Positions 33,394 through 42,012 are shown, numbered from the stretch's first letter. The stretch is 64,000 bases of DNA from Streptomyces sp. ICBB 8177 (GCF_003144095.1 NZ_NSKH01000002.1:383024-447023), one strand, 5' to 3'. Numbers and translations: made by a program. Notes: generated by a model from the sequence alone, not told the origin.

Positions 33394-34302
33394 GTGAGCA
33401 GTAGCGGCCTCATCTACGCAGTCATCGTCGGGGCCTGGGCTGCCTACTTGGTGCCGATGTGGCTCCGTAGGCAGGACGAACTGAACGAGGCGCGCCCGAC
33501 GGAACGCTTCTCCACGGCCATCCGGCTGCTGTCCGGACGCGCCGCGATGGAGCGCCGGTACGCGAGATCGCGCGGTCCGCACGACGACGCCGGACCCGAC
33601 GCGGAAGCCGTCGAGGACGTCGACGACGATGGCGCCGTCGACGTCGACGTGCGCGCGAAGGCGGTCCCGGTGACCGAGATCGGCCCGGCGCCGGTGGCGG
33701 CGTCCCCGTCCCCGGGCGATCCCAAGGCGCGCCGGCTGCCCATGACGGCCGCCCGGGCCCGGGTGATGGCGCGGCGCCGCCGCACCACCATCGTGCTGTT
33801 CCTGGCCTTCACCGCCGGCGCGATCGCCGCCGGGGTGGGCGGCCTGGGCTGGCTGTGGGCACCGGCCGCCCCGGGCGTCCTGCTCACCTTCTACATCGCG
33901 CACCTGCGCCGGGCGGAGCGGCGGCGCTTCGAGTTCACCATGGACCAGCGCCGTGCCGCCGAGGCCGCCCGACGCCTGCGCGACCGGCAGCCGTCGGCCC
34001 CCGCCCCGCAGCCGGAGCCCGCCCCCGCCGCGCACCCGCACACGCCGTCGCACAGCGCGGTCGTCGAGCAGACGGACCACGCCGAGTGGGTCGACCAGCA
34101 GCACGCCCAGGTCGCCCCCGACGACAGCTGGGAGCCGGTCCCGGTCCCGCTGCCCACGTACGTCACCGCCCCCGTCGCCCCGCGTACCCCGGCGCCCGCC
34201 GCCCGCCCGGCGGCCCCCGAGGCGGCCCGCCCCCGTCCCGGCCGCGACCGCACCCCGCTCTTCGACCAGTACGCGGACCGCCCCCGAGCGGCCAACGAGT
34301 GA
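33394..34302 (+). CDS. sepX: Divisome membrane protein SepX (GlpR homologue)
   Basis: The 302-aa protein has an N-terminal membrane helix (SSGLIYAVIVGAWAAYLVPMW) followed by LRRQDELNEARPTERFSTAIRLLSGR. A variable acidic linker follows, then two more helices near residues ~130-172 (TTIVLFLAFTAGAIAAGVGG and the next) and a long Pro/Ala-rich cytoplasmic tail. This is the layout of SepX, required for FtsZ-dependent septation in Streptomyces, and of GlpR in Corynebacterium, which recruits Glp. The GTG at 33394 places the first helix at the N-terminus. The 146-bp upstream gap is AT-rich for this genome and probably holds a promoter. Confidence 0.83.
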   Translation: MSSSGLIYAVIVGAWAAYLVPMWLRRQDELNEARPTERFSTAIRLLSGRAAMERRYARSRGPHDDAGPDAEAVEDVDDDGAVDVDVRAKAVPVTEIGPAPVAASPSPGDPKARRLPMTAARARVMARRRRTTIVLFLAFTAGAIAAGVGGLGWLWAPAAPGVLLTFYIAHLRRAERRRFEFTMDQRRAAEAARRLRDRQPSAPAPQPEPAPAAHPHTPSHSAVVEQTDHAEWVDQQHAQVAPDDSWEPVPVPLPTYVTAPVAPRTPAPAARPAAPEAARPRPGRDRTPLFDQYADRPRAANE

Positions 34303-34351
34303 CCTGGTCACGACCACCGGCGCGGAGCTGGTAGAGTTTTCCTCGTTGCAA

Positions 34352-34425
34352 GGGCCTGTAGCGCAGTCCGGTAGCGCACCTCGTTCGCATCGAGGGGGTC
34401 AGGGGTTCAAATCCCCTCAGGTCCA
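34352..34425 (+). tRNA. tRNA-Ala (anticodon CGC)
   Basis: The acceptor GGGCCTG pairs with CAGGTCC and includes the G3-U70 wobble pair that marks alanine tRNAs. The anticodon arm CCTCG/CGAGG holds loop TTCGCAT (anticodon CGC), and the T arm is AGGGG TTCAAAT CCCCT. No CCA is encoded. The anticodon reads GCG. A -10-like TAGAGT lies about 20 bp upstream. The 3' side shows no integrase or other sign of use as an attachment site. Confidence 0.92.
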
Positions 34426-34605
34426 CACACAGTCGATAGGCGGCGTGTGCTCGCGGAAAACGCGAGCCGCGTCGCCTGTGTCGTTTTCCGCGGCTTCGCC
34501 GCGGGCGGGGGCTTCGCCACCCGCACCCCCCCTGTCGGGCCGACCGGGGGCGCCCTTTTCGGGTCGGCGGGGGCGGGTCGGGGGATGAGCATGCCCGCCG
34601 CGTGA

Positions 34606-34640
34606 GAAGTCCCGCCGGACCACGGGTTCGGCGGGACTTC
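34606..34640 (+). terminator. Hairpin terminator
   Basis: GAAGTCCCGCCG (34606-34617) pairs perfectly with CGGCGGGACTTC (34629-34640) around an 11-base loop. It probably ends the tRNA-Ala transcript. Confidence 0.6.
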
Positions 34641-34696
34641 CGTGTTTCCGGGCCGGCCGGCGCCGCTCGGCCGGCCAGGACGCCGCCGTGGTGGGG

Positions 34697-34746
34697 AAAA
34701 GGCCCCGGCCCCCGTCCATCGTCTGGAGCGGGGGCCGGGGCCTTTT
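34697..34746 (-). terminator. Perfect 18-bp terminator of the PBP gene
   Basis: AAAAGGCCCCGGCCCCCG (34697-34714) pairs with its exact complement at 34729-34746 around a 14-base loop. The A/T ends give a bidirectional terminator directly after the PBP stop. Confidence 0.88.
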
Positions 34747-34755
34747 CGCGCGGGG

Positions 34756-37323
34756 TCAGCCGGTGCCGCCTCCGGCGCCGTTGCCCTTGCCGCCTCCCGC
34801 GCCGCCGCCCGGGGTCTGGGACTGCGACGGGCTCGGGCCTGTGCCGCCGTCCTGGCCGCCCAGGAGGCCGCCGTCGCCCCAACCGCCGTTGTCACCACCG
34901 GGGGTGTGTGACGGCGGCGGGCTGCTGCAGCCGCCGGGTCGCTGGCTGCACGGGGTCGTGGACGGCGAGGGGTTGCTCTGGCCGGGGTTCGGGGTGTGCG
35001 ACGGCGTGTTGCTCGGGGTGATCGAGGTGCTCGGCGTCGGCAGCGGAGCGCCGTTCTCGTCGTCGCCCTTGGGCAGTTGGGCCGGGGGCGGGAAGTTCTC
35101 CACCGGCTGTCCGGCCAGCGCCGCGCCCATGTAGTCCGTCCACACCTGCGTCGGCATGTCCGCGCCGAACACCTTGCTGTAGCCGCCCACGCCCTCCATC
35201 GACAGCAGCGTGCCGCTGGTCGGGTTCTCCTTGAACATCGCGATCGACGTCGACAACTGCGGCGTGTAGCCGATGAACCAGGCCGACTTGTAGTCGTCCG
35301 TCGTACCGGTCTTGCCCGCCGCCGGGCGCCCGATCGCCTGGGCGTTGGTGCCCGTGCCGTACTTGACCACGTCCTGCAGGACGTCGCTGACGTTGCTCGC
35401 GGTCGACGCGGGCATCGCCTGCGTGCCCGCCGGAGGCGTGAAGCCCGGCAGCTGCTGCCCGCCGGAGAGCACCTTCGTCACCGAGTACGGCTCGTGGTGC
35501 ATGCCGTTGTCGTCGAACGTGGCGTACGCGTCCGCCATGCGGATCGGCGACGGCGTCGAGGTGCCGATGTAGAAGCCCGCCGTGTCGTACTGGAGGCTGG
35601 AGCGCAGCAGACCCGCCGCCAGCGCCTCGTTCTCCACGGTGTCGTACCCGGTGTACTCGCCCAGCTGCACGTACGGGGTGTTGACGGACTGCTCCATTGC
35701 CTTCCGCAGCGTGATGTAACCCCACTTCGTGTTCACGTCGTTGTGCTGGTGCAGCAGGCCGGTCGGGTCGGTGCTGTCCTGGATGTACTGGCCCTGCTGG
35801 TTCTTGATCTCGATGCCGTCGTTGCCCAGGAACTTGCTGTCCGGGCTGATCGGCGACGGGGCCGCGCCCGGTGAGAGCACCGCGCCGTGGTCGATGGCCG
35901 CCGCCAGGTCGAACGGCTTGAACGTCGAACCGACCGGCACACCCGTGCTGTTGGCGTTGTCGACGTAGTACCCCTTGTCGTACCCCGCGCCGCCGTAGAT
36001 CGCCTCGATCGCGCCGGTGGTGGGATCGACCGAGGCCGCGCCCACCTGGACGTCCTTGTCGGCGGAACGGACCTTCGGGTTGAGGTTCTTCTTCTCCATC
36101 GCGGCGACCGCCGAGCTCAGCTCGTTGACCTTCTTCTTGTCGAAGGTCGTGGTGATCGTGTAGCCGCCCTGGTTGAACTGCTGGTCGGTGATGTGGGCGT
36201 GCTGCTCCACGTAGCTCTCGGCCAGCTGCACCAGGTAACCCACCTGCCCGCTCATCCCGTTGGCCACCGGCGCGGGCTTCGGCGTCGGGAAACCGGCCGC
36301 CAGGATCTGCTGCTCCTCGGAGGACGAGATCTTGCCGATCTTCTGCATCCGCTGGATCACGTACTTCCAGCGGGCCGTCGCCGCGGCCTTGGCGGCCGGG
36401 TCGGAGTCCGCGTTCATCATCACGCTGGGCTCGTTGACCGTGGCGGTCAGGAACGCGCCCTGGCTCACGGTGAGGTTCTTGACGTCCTCGCGGTAGTACG
36501 CCTGCGCCGCGGCCTGGATGCCGTAGGCGCCGCGTCCGTAGTAGTTGGAGTTCAGATAGCCCTGGAGGATGTCGTCCTTCGACAGCTTGTGGCTGACCCC
36601 GATCTTCAGGGAGATCATGATCTCCTTGAGCTTGCGGGTGGCCGTCTGGTTCTGGTTCAGGTACGCGTTCTTCACGAACTGCTGGGTGATCGTCGAACCG
36701 GACTGCACGTCGCCGCCCTTGGCCATGTCGACCACCGCGCGCGCCATGCCCCTCAGGTCCACGCCCGAGTCGCTGTAGAACGTGGAGTTCTCCGCCGCGA
36801 GGAAGTCCCACTGCACCTTCAGCGGAACCTGCGACAGTTCGACGTTCTGCCGGTTGACCTGGCCGACGCTCGCCATCTGCGAGCCGTCCGCCCACTGGAA
36901 GATGTTGTTCTGCAACTGCGTGCTGGGATTCACCGGCGGGATGGACACCATCATGTAGGCGATACCGAACGCGGCCACCAGGCAGCCGAAGAACGTGACC
37001 GTCATGCCGAGCATCTGCTTCCACGACGGCACCCAGCGCCGGAAGCCCTGCTTGCCCCAGCGCGGGTAGTCGATGAACCGCTTCTTGCCCGGCGGTGTCC
37101 GGCCCGGCCCGGTCGCCCCGCCGGCGCCGCCACCGCTGCCCGCCTTGCGGCGCCCACCGCGCCGGTTGGCGGCCTGCGCGGCCCTGCGCATCTCCGCGCG
37201 GGTCGGCCTCGGACCCTCCGCTCCCATGCTGCTGCGCCCGTCACCCGCGTGCCCGCCGTGGCGGCCGCCCTCGAAGCCACGCGGGTCGTTGCCGCGGGGG
37301 GCGTTTCTGCGGCGCTCACTCAT
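34756..37323 (-). CDS. Class A penicillin-binding protein (bifunctional transglycosylase/transpeptidase)
   Basis: The 855-aa protein has a ~90-aa basic cytoplasmic tail and one membrane helix (MTVTFFGCLVAAFGIAYMMV). The GT51 transglycosylase domain contains AAENSTFYSDSGVD with the catalytic Glu, GSTITQQFVKNAYL and KLSKDDILQGYLNSNYYGRGAYG. The transpeptidase domain has the S-x-x-K box GSTFKPF, SVNTPY (SxN) and AAGKTGTTDDYKSAWFIG (KTGT). The C-terminal ~110 residues are Ser/Thr/Pro- and then Gly-rich, probably wall-spanning. It polymerises and cross-links peptidoglycan outside the membrane. The ATG at 37323 has GAAGG upstream and was preferred over 37356. Confidence 0.93.
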   Translation of the reverse strand: MSERRRNAPRGNDPRGFEGGRHGGHAGDGRSSMGAEGPRPTRAEMRRAAQAANRRGGRRKAGSGGGAGGATGPGRTPPGKKRFIDYPRWGKQGFRRWVPSWKQMLGMTVTFFGCLVAAFGIAYMMVSIPPVNPSTQLQNNIFQWADGSQMASVGQVNRQNVELSQVPLKVQWDFLAAENSTFYSDSGVDLRGMARAVVDMAKGGDVQSGSTITQQFVKNAYLNQNQTATRKLKEIMISLKIGVSHKLSKDDILQGYLNSNYYGRGAYGIQAAAQAYYREDVKNLTVSQGAFLTATVNEPSVMMNADSDPAAKAAATARWKYVIQRMQKIGKISSSEEQQILAAGFPTPKPAPVANGMSGQVGYLVQLAESYVEQHAHITDQQFNQGGYTITTTFDKKKVNELSSAVAAMEKKNLNPKVRSADKDVQVGAASVDPTTGAIEAIYGGAGYDKGYYVDNANSTGVPVGSTFKPFDLAAAIDHGAVLSPGAAPSPISPDSKFLGNDGIEIKNQQGQYIQDSTDPTGLLHQHNDVNTKWGYITLRKAMEQSVNTPYVQLGEYTGYDTVENEALAAGLLRSSLQYDTAGFYIGTSTPSPIRMADAYATFDDNGMHHEPYSVTKVLSGGQQLPGFTPPAGTQAMPASTASNVSDVLQDVVKYGTGTNAQAIGRPAAGKTGTTDDYKSAWFIGYTPQLSTSIAMFKENPTSGTLLSMEGVGGYSKVFGADMPTQVWTDYMGAALAGQPVENFPPPAQLPKGDDENGAPLPTPSTSITPSNTPSHTPNPGQSNPSPSTTPCSQRPGGCSSPPPSHTPGGDNGGWGDGGLLGGQDGGTGPSPSQSQTPGGGAGGGKGNGAGGGTG

Positions 37324-37713
37324 GTTCTGTACTACCTTCGGTCGAGCGGGAAGCACCGGCCGTGTTCACCCTGAACACCTGCCCGGGCTCCCGGCTGTCT
37401 CGTACGCGACGTCGGCTCGTCACCGGGGGCATGCTCAGGAAGGCCCGCTACGGGCCTGCTCGATGCGCTGCTGCGGTGGCGGCATGTCGGTCTCCCTCCG
37501 GGTCTTCGCAGGGGGACTCTAGCCCCGCATGCTGTACGCGGTCCGTGCGCCCCTTGCTCACCCCGGCCCGCCGAACCTCCGGAACCTACCCGAAACCGCG
37601 TCCCGCGTGGGAGCGAACAAGGCGCTTACGCGTATACGTAACGGACCGCGCAAACCGTGCATACGTGCCGAAGGCGCGCGACGAGGGCGGCGGCGCCTGG
37701 CGCCGCCGCCTCC
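37324..37713. other. 390-bp region upstream of the PBP gene
   Basis: It holds the PBP promoter region. A 16-codon frame on the minus strand (37485-37435, MPPPQQRIEQARSGPS) is preceded by GGAGGGAG at ideal spacing, and its last codons overlap a small hairpin (AGGCCCG/CGGGCCT, 37441-37457). Near 37626-37641 is an AT-rich near-palindrome, TTACGCGTATACGTAA. No larger gene is supported. Confidence 0.4.
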
Positions 37714-37896
37714 TCAGCCCCGTTCGGCCGCGAACGCGATGAAGGCGTTCCATTCGGTGGGGGTGAAGGTGAGGTGGGGGCCTTGCTTGTCCTTGGAGTC
37801 GCGGACGTGGATGGCGTCGGGGGCGGTGGCTACCTCGACGCAGTCAGGGCCGTCGTTGCTGCTGTAGCTGCTCTTGAACCATTCCAGGTCGGTCAT
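37714..37896 (-). CDS. DUF397 domain protein (copy 2)
   Basis: The 60-aa protein is a bare DUF397 domain: WFKSSYSSNDGPDCVEVATA, then HVRDSKDKQGPHLTFTPTEWNAF. DUF397 proteins accompany XRE-DUF5753 regulators in Streptomyces (whiJ/bldB-type sets), where they are thought to modulate or antagonise the regulator. The ATG at 37896 has GGAGG upstream. The gene is a near-identical tandem copy of the next one; differences are concentrated in the first ~25 codons. Confidence 0.88.
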   Translation of the reverse strand: MTDLEWFKSSYSSNDGPDCVEVATAPDAIHVRDSKDKQGPHLTFTPTEWNAFIAFAAERG

Positions 37897-37916
37897 GGCT
37901 CCTCCGGTGGGTGTGG

Positions 37917-38126
37917 TCAGCCCTGCTCGGCCGCGAACGCGATGAAGGCGTTCCATTCGGTGGGGGTGAAGGTGAGGTGGGGGCCTTGCTTGTCCTTGGA
38001 GTCGCGGACGTGGATGGCGTCGGGGGCGGTGGCTACCTCGACACAGGCGGGGCCATCGTTGCTGCTGTGGCTGCTCTTGAACCACGCCAGGCCAGTAATC
38101 TCGGCGGCGGAGGGCTTCATGGTCAT
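37917..38126 (-). CDS. DUF397 domain protein (copy 1)
   Basis: The 69-aa protein has a ten-residue leader (MTMKPSAAEI) and then the DUF397 domain (WFKSSHSSNDGPACVEVATA...). Its ATG overlaps the stop of the XRE regulator by four bases (38123-38126), so it is translationally coupled to that gene. The C-terminal ~45 codons are almost identical in DNA to the downstream copy, showing a recent duplication. It is the expected small partner of the regulator. Confidence 0.9.
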   Translation of the reverse strand: MTMKPSAAEITGLAWFKSSHSSNDGPACVEVATAPDAIHVRDSKDKQGPHLTFTPTEWNAFIAFAAEQG

Positions 38127-38977
38127 GTCTCTCCCAGCAGTTTCTCGATGAACGCAAGTGACTCGCGTGGCGTGAGCGCCTGCGCCCGGATGATCCCATA
38201 CCGCAGTTCCAGGATGCGGACCTCTTTGCGGTCGGCCGCCGCCCGGCTGAACAGCTGGCCTTCTACGTGGCCCACCTTGGGGCCGTTCGCGGATTCCAGT
38301 AGCAGGATCTCACCGCCCATGCCCGCGTGGTCCTCGCGGTCCGTCGGCATCACCTGGATCTCCACGTTGCGCAACTGGCCGATCTCCAGGATGTGTTCGA
38401 GTTGCCTGCGCAGCACCATCTTCCCACCCAGCGGGCGGCGTAGCGTCACCTCTTCCTGGACGAAGCTGAGGATGGGCGCGGGCCAGCGCTGGAAGATCTC
38501 CTTGCGAGCCATGCGGGCGGCCACCTGGCGTTCGATCATGTCCTCCGGCAGTGACGGCCTGCGCATCTGGAACAGCGCCCGCGCGTAGTCCTCCGTCTGC
38601 AACAGGCCCTGGATGTTGTGGTTGCTGTAGGCGCCGATCTCGACCGCCTCCGCCTCCAGCTTGGCCAGGTCGCGGACCTTCTTCGGGTACCGCGCCTCCT
38701 TGATGTCCTCCGTCATCGCCTTGAGGAAGCCGCCCGCGCCGAGAACGTCGTCGGCCGCCTCAAGGAACTCCGGTTTCGGCACGCGGCGGCCGCGTTCGAC
38801 CGAGGAGACCTGGTCCTCGCCGTAGCCGATGCGCGCGCCCAGTTCCGCCTGGGTCAGGCCCGCGCGTTCACGCCAGAGCTTGATCTGCTTGCCGACCGTC
38901 CTGAGAACCTCCAACGTGCCCTCGTCCACGCCCTGTTCCTCCGTGCCGCTGCTCGATCGCCCGGCTCCGGTCGCCAT
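38123..38977 (-). CDS. XRE helix-turn-helix regulator with DUF5753 (whiJ/Scr1 type)
   Basis: The 284-aa protein has an N-terminal HTH_31/XRE domain: LRTVGKQIKLWRERAGLTQ, then AELGARIGYGEDQVSSVERGRRVP (residues ~25-75). A DUF5753 domain follows with LEAEAVEIGAYSNHNIQGLLQTEDYARALF, RMARKEIFQRWPAPILSFVQEEV and LRNVEIQVMPTDREDHAGM. This is the WhiJ-like family that Streptomyces carries in many copies next to DUF397 and ATPase genes and that influences development and antibiotic production. The ATG at 38977 has GGGAGG upstream. The ATPase gene is divergent 160 bp away. Confidence 0.9.
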   Translation of the reverse strand: MATGAGRSSSGTEEQGVDEGTLEVLRTVGKQIKLWRERAGLTQAELGARIGYGEDQVSSVERGRRVPKPEFLEAADDVLGAGGFLKAMTEDIKEARYPKKVRDLAKLEAEAVEIGAYSNHNIQGLLQTEDYARALFQMRRPSLPEDMIERQVAARMARKEIFQRWPAPILSFVQEEVTLRRPLGGKMVLRRQLEHILEIGQLRNVEIQVMPTDREDHAGMGGEILLLESANGPKVGHVEGQLFSRAAADRKEVRILELRYGIIRAQALTPRESLAFIEKLLGET

Positions 38978-39136
38978 GTGACGCCTCCCGTAATGCCCGA
39001 TTCATCTCCAACGCCGGTCTCCCCGCGACAGGTACGCCCGCCCGCCCGTACAACCGCCCGCAGCGGCTGTACAGATCACGCCACGTACCACCCTCATCAC
39101 TGGTCAGAGTAGATCCGTGCGGACACGCTGAGTGAC

Positions 39137-39604
39137 ATGAATACCGAGATCGCCCACGCACGAGACACGACCCCGGCGGCCGAAGGAGCCGCCGGGGTAC
39201 GCGGGTTCGCCGTTCAGCTGAGTCCGACCCGGCGGGGCGCCCGGCTGGCCCGGCAGATGGCGGCCGAGCGACTCGCCGCGTGGGGCTGGCCGTACGACAG
39301 CGTGGTCTCGCGGGACTGCGCGCTGCTGGTGGCGGAGCTGGCGACGAACGCCGTGCTGCACGGACGGGTGCCGGGGCGGGACTTCTTGCTGCGTCTGACG
39401 GTGGGTGGCGGGACGGTACGGGTGGAAGTCACGGACGCGCGGGCGGAGTTGAGGCCCGCGCCCGCTCACGGGCCGGACACGGTGCCGCCCGAGGCGGAGG
39501 GCGGCCGGGGGCTGCTGCTCGTCGCCGCGCTGGCGAGCCGCTGGGGCGTCACGGACGAGCCGCCGGGGAAGACCGTGTGGTGCGAACTGGCGGCGGACAC
39601 CTGA
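39137..39604 (+). CDS. ATP-binding regulatory protein (HATPase_c, anti-sigma-like)
   Basis: The 155-aa protein has FAVQLSPTRRGARLARQMAAERLAAWG and the Bergerat N-box SRDCALLVAELATNAVLHG (Glu and Asn for Mg-ATP). The G-box DARAELRP and GGRGLLLVAALASRWGV follow. This is the SpoIIAB/RsbW-like single-domain ATPase found beside WhiJ-type regulators (abaA locus layout). It could act as an anti-sigma or partner-switching protein. The ATG at 39137 is divergent from the XRE gene. Confidence 0.87.
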   Translation: MNTEIAHARDTTPAAEGAAGVRGFAVQLSPTRRGARLARQMAAERLAAWGWPYDSVVSRDCALLVAELATNAVLHGRVPGRDFLLRLTVGGGTVRVEVTDARAELRPAPAHGPDTVPPEAEGGRGLLLVAALASRWGVTDEPPGKTVWCELAADT

Positions 39605-39761
39605 CCCGGCGCACCGGGCACGGGAAGGCGTACGGGCCGAGTGCGCGGGCCTGCCCCGCCGGCCGCCCCCGCTGCCTTCCGCGTTCGCTGAACGAGGGCC
39701 GGGCGGGCAGCAGTCGGGGGGCCGGGAGCGCAGACCTGGAGGCGAACGCGGCGCGCGGGCC

Positions 39762-40808
39762 TCAGTCGCGGCGCAGTGCCCGGGCGTACCACTGCGCGTG
39801 CGGCGCGAAGGCCTGCGGGAAGCCGGGGCCGGGGGCACAGCCGGTGTCCCGCCACAGCGGCTCGCTGTCGAACCAGTGGTCCACCGCGACCATGTCCAGG
39901 TGGTGCGCGCCTCCGCCTCGCTCCTGGAGCCGCTCCAGCGCCCGCGCGTACGGCAGGTCCGTCGCCGGCCACTCCTGCCCGGTCACCGCCGTCACCTCGC
40001 GCAGCAGCGCCTCCACGGTGACCGGCTCGGGGTGGTTGGCGTAGTAGACGCGGGAGGTCAGGCGCTCGGCGGGGGCGGTGGCGACGGCGAGCAGGGCGCG
40101 GGCCAGGTCGCCGGCCTCGACCAGCGACAGCCGGGCGCGCCAGCCGTCCACGGTGGCGCCGAGCGCGCGTGAGAGCGTCGCCAGGCCCGGCCCGACCCAG
40201 CGGTCCCCGGTGCCGTACACCAGGTGCGGGCGCAGCACGATGCCGCCCGCGTCCAGCACCGCCCGCTCCGCCTCGGCCCGGGTGCGGGAGGTGACGGAAT
40301 CCGGTGCGTACGGCAGGTCGCCGGGGCGCGCGGCCTGGAAGGGGCCGCGGCCGTGGACGGAGGCGGTGCTGAGGTAGACGACGCGGCCTACGCCCGCCCG
40401 CGCGGCCTCGGCCAGCAGGGCGCGGGTTCCCTCGGTGTTGACCGCCTCGGACTCCTCGGCGCCGCCGCCGATCAGCGAGGCGCAGTGGATCAGGACGTCG
40501 GTGCCGTCGCACAGCCCGCGCAACGACGCCGGGTCGGTGAGGTCGCCCCGGACGACCGTGTGGTCGCGGGGGGAGGGATCGGGGGTGTCGGCTCCGGTGG
40601 GGTGGGCGGCGACGGGGGCGCGGTGCGCCAGCAGGCGCAGGCGGCGCGGTCCTCCCGCCACGGCGAGCCGGGCGACGTGGCCGCCGATGAAGCCGCCCGC
40701 TCCGGTGACGGTGATCGCGGTGCCGTCGAGGAGGGGGGCGTCGGATGCGGCGTGCTGGATGGCGTGCTGGGCGGCCCGCGAGGTGCCGCCGGTGGTCGTG
40801 CCGGGCAT
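39762..40808 (-). CDS. NAD(P)-dependent epimerase/dehydratase (extended SDR)
   Basis: The 348-aa protein has the Rossmann motif TGAGGFIGGHVARLAVAGG (residues ~34-52), the Asp strand VVRGDLTD and LIHCASLIGGG. It has STASVHGRG with the catalytic Ser; the usual YxxxK tyrosine is not evident where SVTSRTRAEAERAV stands. It resembles 3-beta-HSD-like epimerases that sit beside AfsA genes and probably modify the gamma-butyrolactone or its precursor. It lies downstream of the AfsA gene on the same strand (111 bp gap). The missing YxxxK may mean an altered mechanism or a need for alignment to find it. Confidence 0.78.
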   Translation of the reverse strand: MPGTTTGGTSRAAQHAIQHAASDAPLLDGTAITVTGAGGFIGGHVARLAVAGGPRRLRLLAHRAPVAAHPTGADTPDPSPRDHTVVRGDLTDPASLRGLCDGTDVLIHCASLIGGGAEESEAVNTEGTRALLAEAARAGVGRVVYLSTASVHGRGPFQAARPGDLPYAPDSVTSRTRAEAERAVLDAGGIVLRPHLVYGTGDRWVGPGLATLSRALGATVDGWRARLSLVEAGDLARALLAVATAPAERLTSRVYYANHPEPVTVEALLREVTAVTGQEWPATDLPYARALERLQERGGGAHHLDMVAVDHWFDSEPLWRDTGCAPGPGFPQAFAPHAQWYARALRRD

Positions 40809-40919
40809 GGGTCCCCGTTCTGATGAGCGTACGAGTGTGCCGGTCCGGACCGGTCCCCGTGGACCGTACGCCTGCCTGTCCTCCAGGTCGTACGGCCTCG
40901 CTTTCCGGGTCCGGGCGGA

Positions 40920-41918
40920 TCAGGTCAGCGGCTGGGCGGTGACGCGGGCGGTGAAAACGGTTCTACCCTCTTGGTGTCCGGTGACCAGGACCGGGGTGGA
41001 GCCGTCTGCGGCGGTCCCGCCCGGTTCGGCCTCCACCCAGCAGGGCGCGTTCAGTTCCGCGTACCGCGCGAAGTCGATGGACAACGCGACGGCCTGCACC
41101 GGTACCGGCCACAGCGCGGCCTGGGTCGCCTGCCGGGCGGCCTCCAGCAGCACCATGCCGGGGATGTGGTCGGTGGGGTGGTCGAAGAAGACCGGGTGCC
41201 CGGTGTCGGCGCGCACCTGCCAGCGGTGCGGCGCGCCGGCGTTGCGCGCGGACAGCACGACATCGGCCGGGTCGACCCTGCCGACGACGGCCGGATCCAC
41301 CCCGGGTGGCGGCGGCTCGCTGGCCGTGACCGGTCGGTCGCCACGTATTCGCTGGTAGACGGCGGGCGACGTGCTTTTGAAACTGGAGTTCCCGGTCGCC
41401 ACCCGGCGTCCGCCCATCCACAGTTCGGCGTGATAGCGCATGGAGGACAACTGCTTGCCGCGTCGCACCAGGTCCCGGTACGTGAAGCGAACGTCGACCT
41501 CGCTCGGTACCGGCTCGACGGCGAGGGCGCCGGGTATGGAGGTGTACGTCAAATCGCGCAAAAGGAACTGGTATCCGAGCGGTACACCGAATGCGGCGTG
41601 TGTCAGCAGCATTCCGCCTTGCCGGATCGTTTCGGCGATGAGGAGGGGATCCTGCTGTCCGAACCTTGGCCGAAAAAGAGCGTGTCCTCGGGGCCATTGG
41701 GCAGTGACGAGAAATCCGGCCTCCCCGTCGTGTTCCCAGTCGGTGAGAAGGACTTCACTGACCGCCGCCCGGTGCACGTATTGTCGGGGGACGGTGGTCG
41801 TCAGCCGTGCCGGGTGGGGAGAATCGGACTGCGTCCCTCCGCCGGGGGGCTCGGTGTCGTCTGCGTGCGGCTCGCGCGGCAAAGGTATTCCGACCGTGGT
41901 AACGCCCGATGGCTGCAT
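40920..41918 (-). CDS. AfsA family gamma-butyrolactone biosynthesis protein
   Basis: The 332-aa protein has two AfsA (hotdog-like) repeats. The first has QYVHRAAVSEVLLTDWEHDG, FLVTAQWPRGHALF and LLIAETIRQGGMLLTHAAFG. The second has ADVVLSARNAGAPHRWQVR, HPVFFDHPTDHIPGMVLLEAARQA and ALSIDFARYAELNAPCWVEA. AfsA-type enzymes join a beta-ketoacyl chain from acyl carrier protein to dihydroxyacetone phosphate, the committing step of A-factor-type signal synthesis. It is divergent from the ArpA-type receptor, the classic arrangement of scbA/scbR. The upstream ribosome site of the ATG at 41918 is weak. Confidence 0.92.
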   Translation of the reverse strand: MQPSGVTTVGIPLPREPHADDTEPPGGGTQSDSPHPARLTTTVPRQYVHRAAVSEVLLTDWEHDGEAGFLVTAQWPRGHALFRPRFGQQDPLLIAETIRQGGMLLTHAAFGVPLGYQFLLRDLTYTSIPGALAVEPVPSEVDVRFTYRDLVRRGKQLSSMRYHAELWMGGRRVATGNSSFKSTSPAVYQRIRGDRPVTASEPPPPGVDPAVVGRVDPADVVLSARNAGAPHRWQVRADTGHPVFFDHPTDHIPGMVLLEAARQATQAALWPVPVQAVALSIDFARYAELNAPCWVEAEPGGTAADGSTPVLVTGHQEGRTVFTARVTAQPLT

Positions 41919-42012
41919 GCTTGGATTTACCTGTCTCTGCGGGGGTGAGAAACAACCAGCACGTTCGCTGACCGTGGCGTTTCCTCACTGATCAGCGACG
42001 GATGCCATCGTT

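Larger units (their letters stand above)
34426..34755. other. Non-coding stretch with stacked hairpins after tRNA-Ala
   Basis: No gene is supported here. In order it holds an 11-bp inverted repeat (CGCGGAAAACG at 34452-34462 with its complement at 34482-34492), a GC-rich spacer, a hairpin at 34606-34640 and the strong terminator at 34697-34746. Overlapping open frames on both strands are low-complexity and have no ribosome sites. Confidence 0.6.

Noticed and set aside
34352-34425. tRNA-Ala as a second integration site
   Set aside because: No integrase, att repeat or low-GC DNA lies next to it, and flanking genes are core genes.
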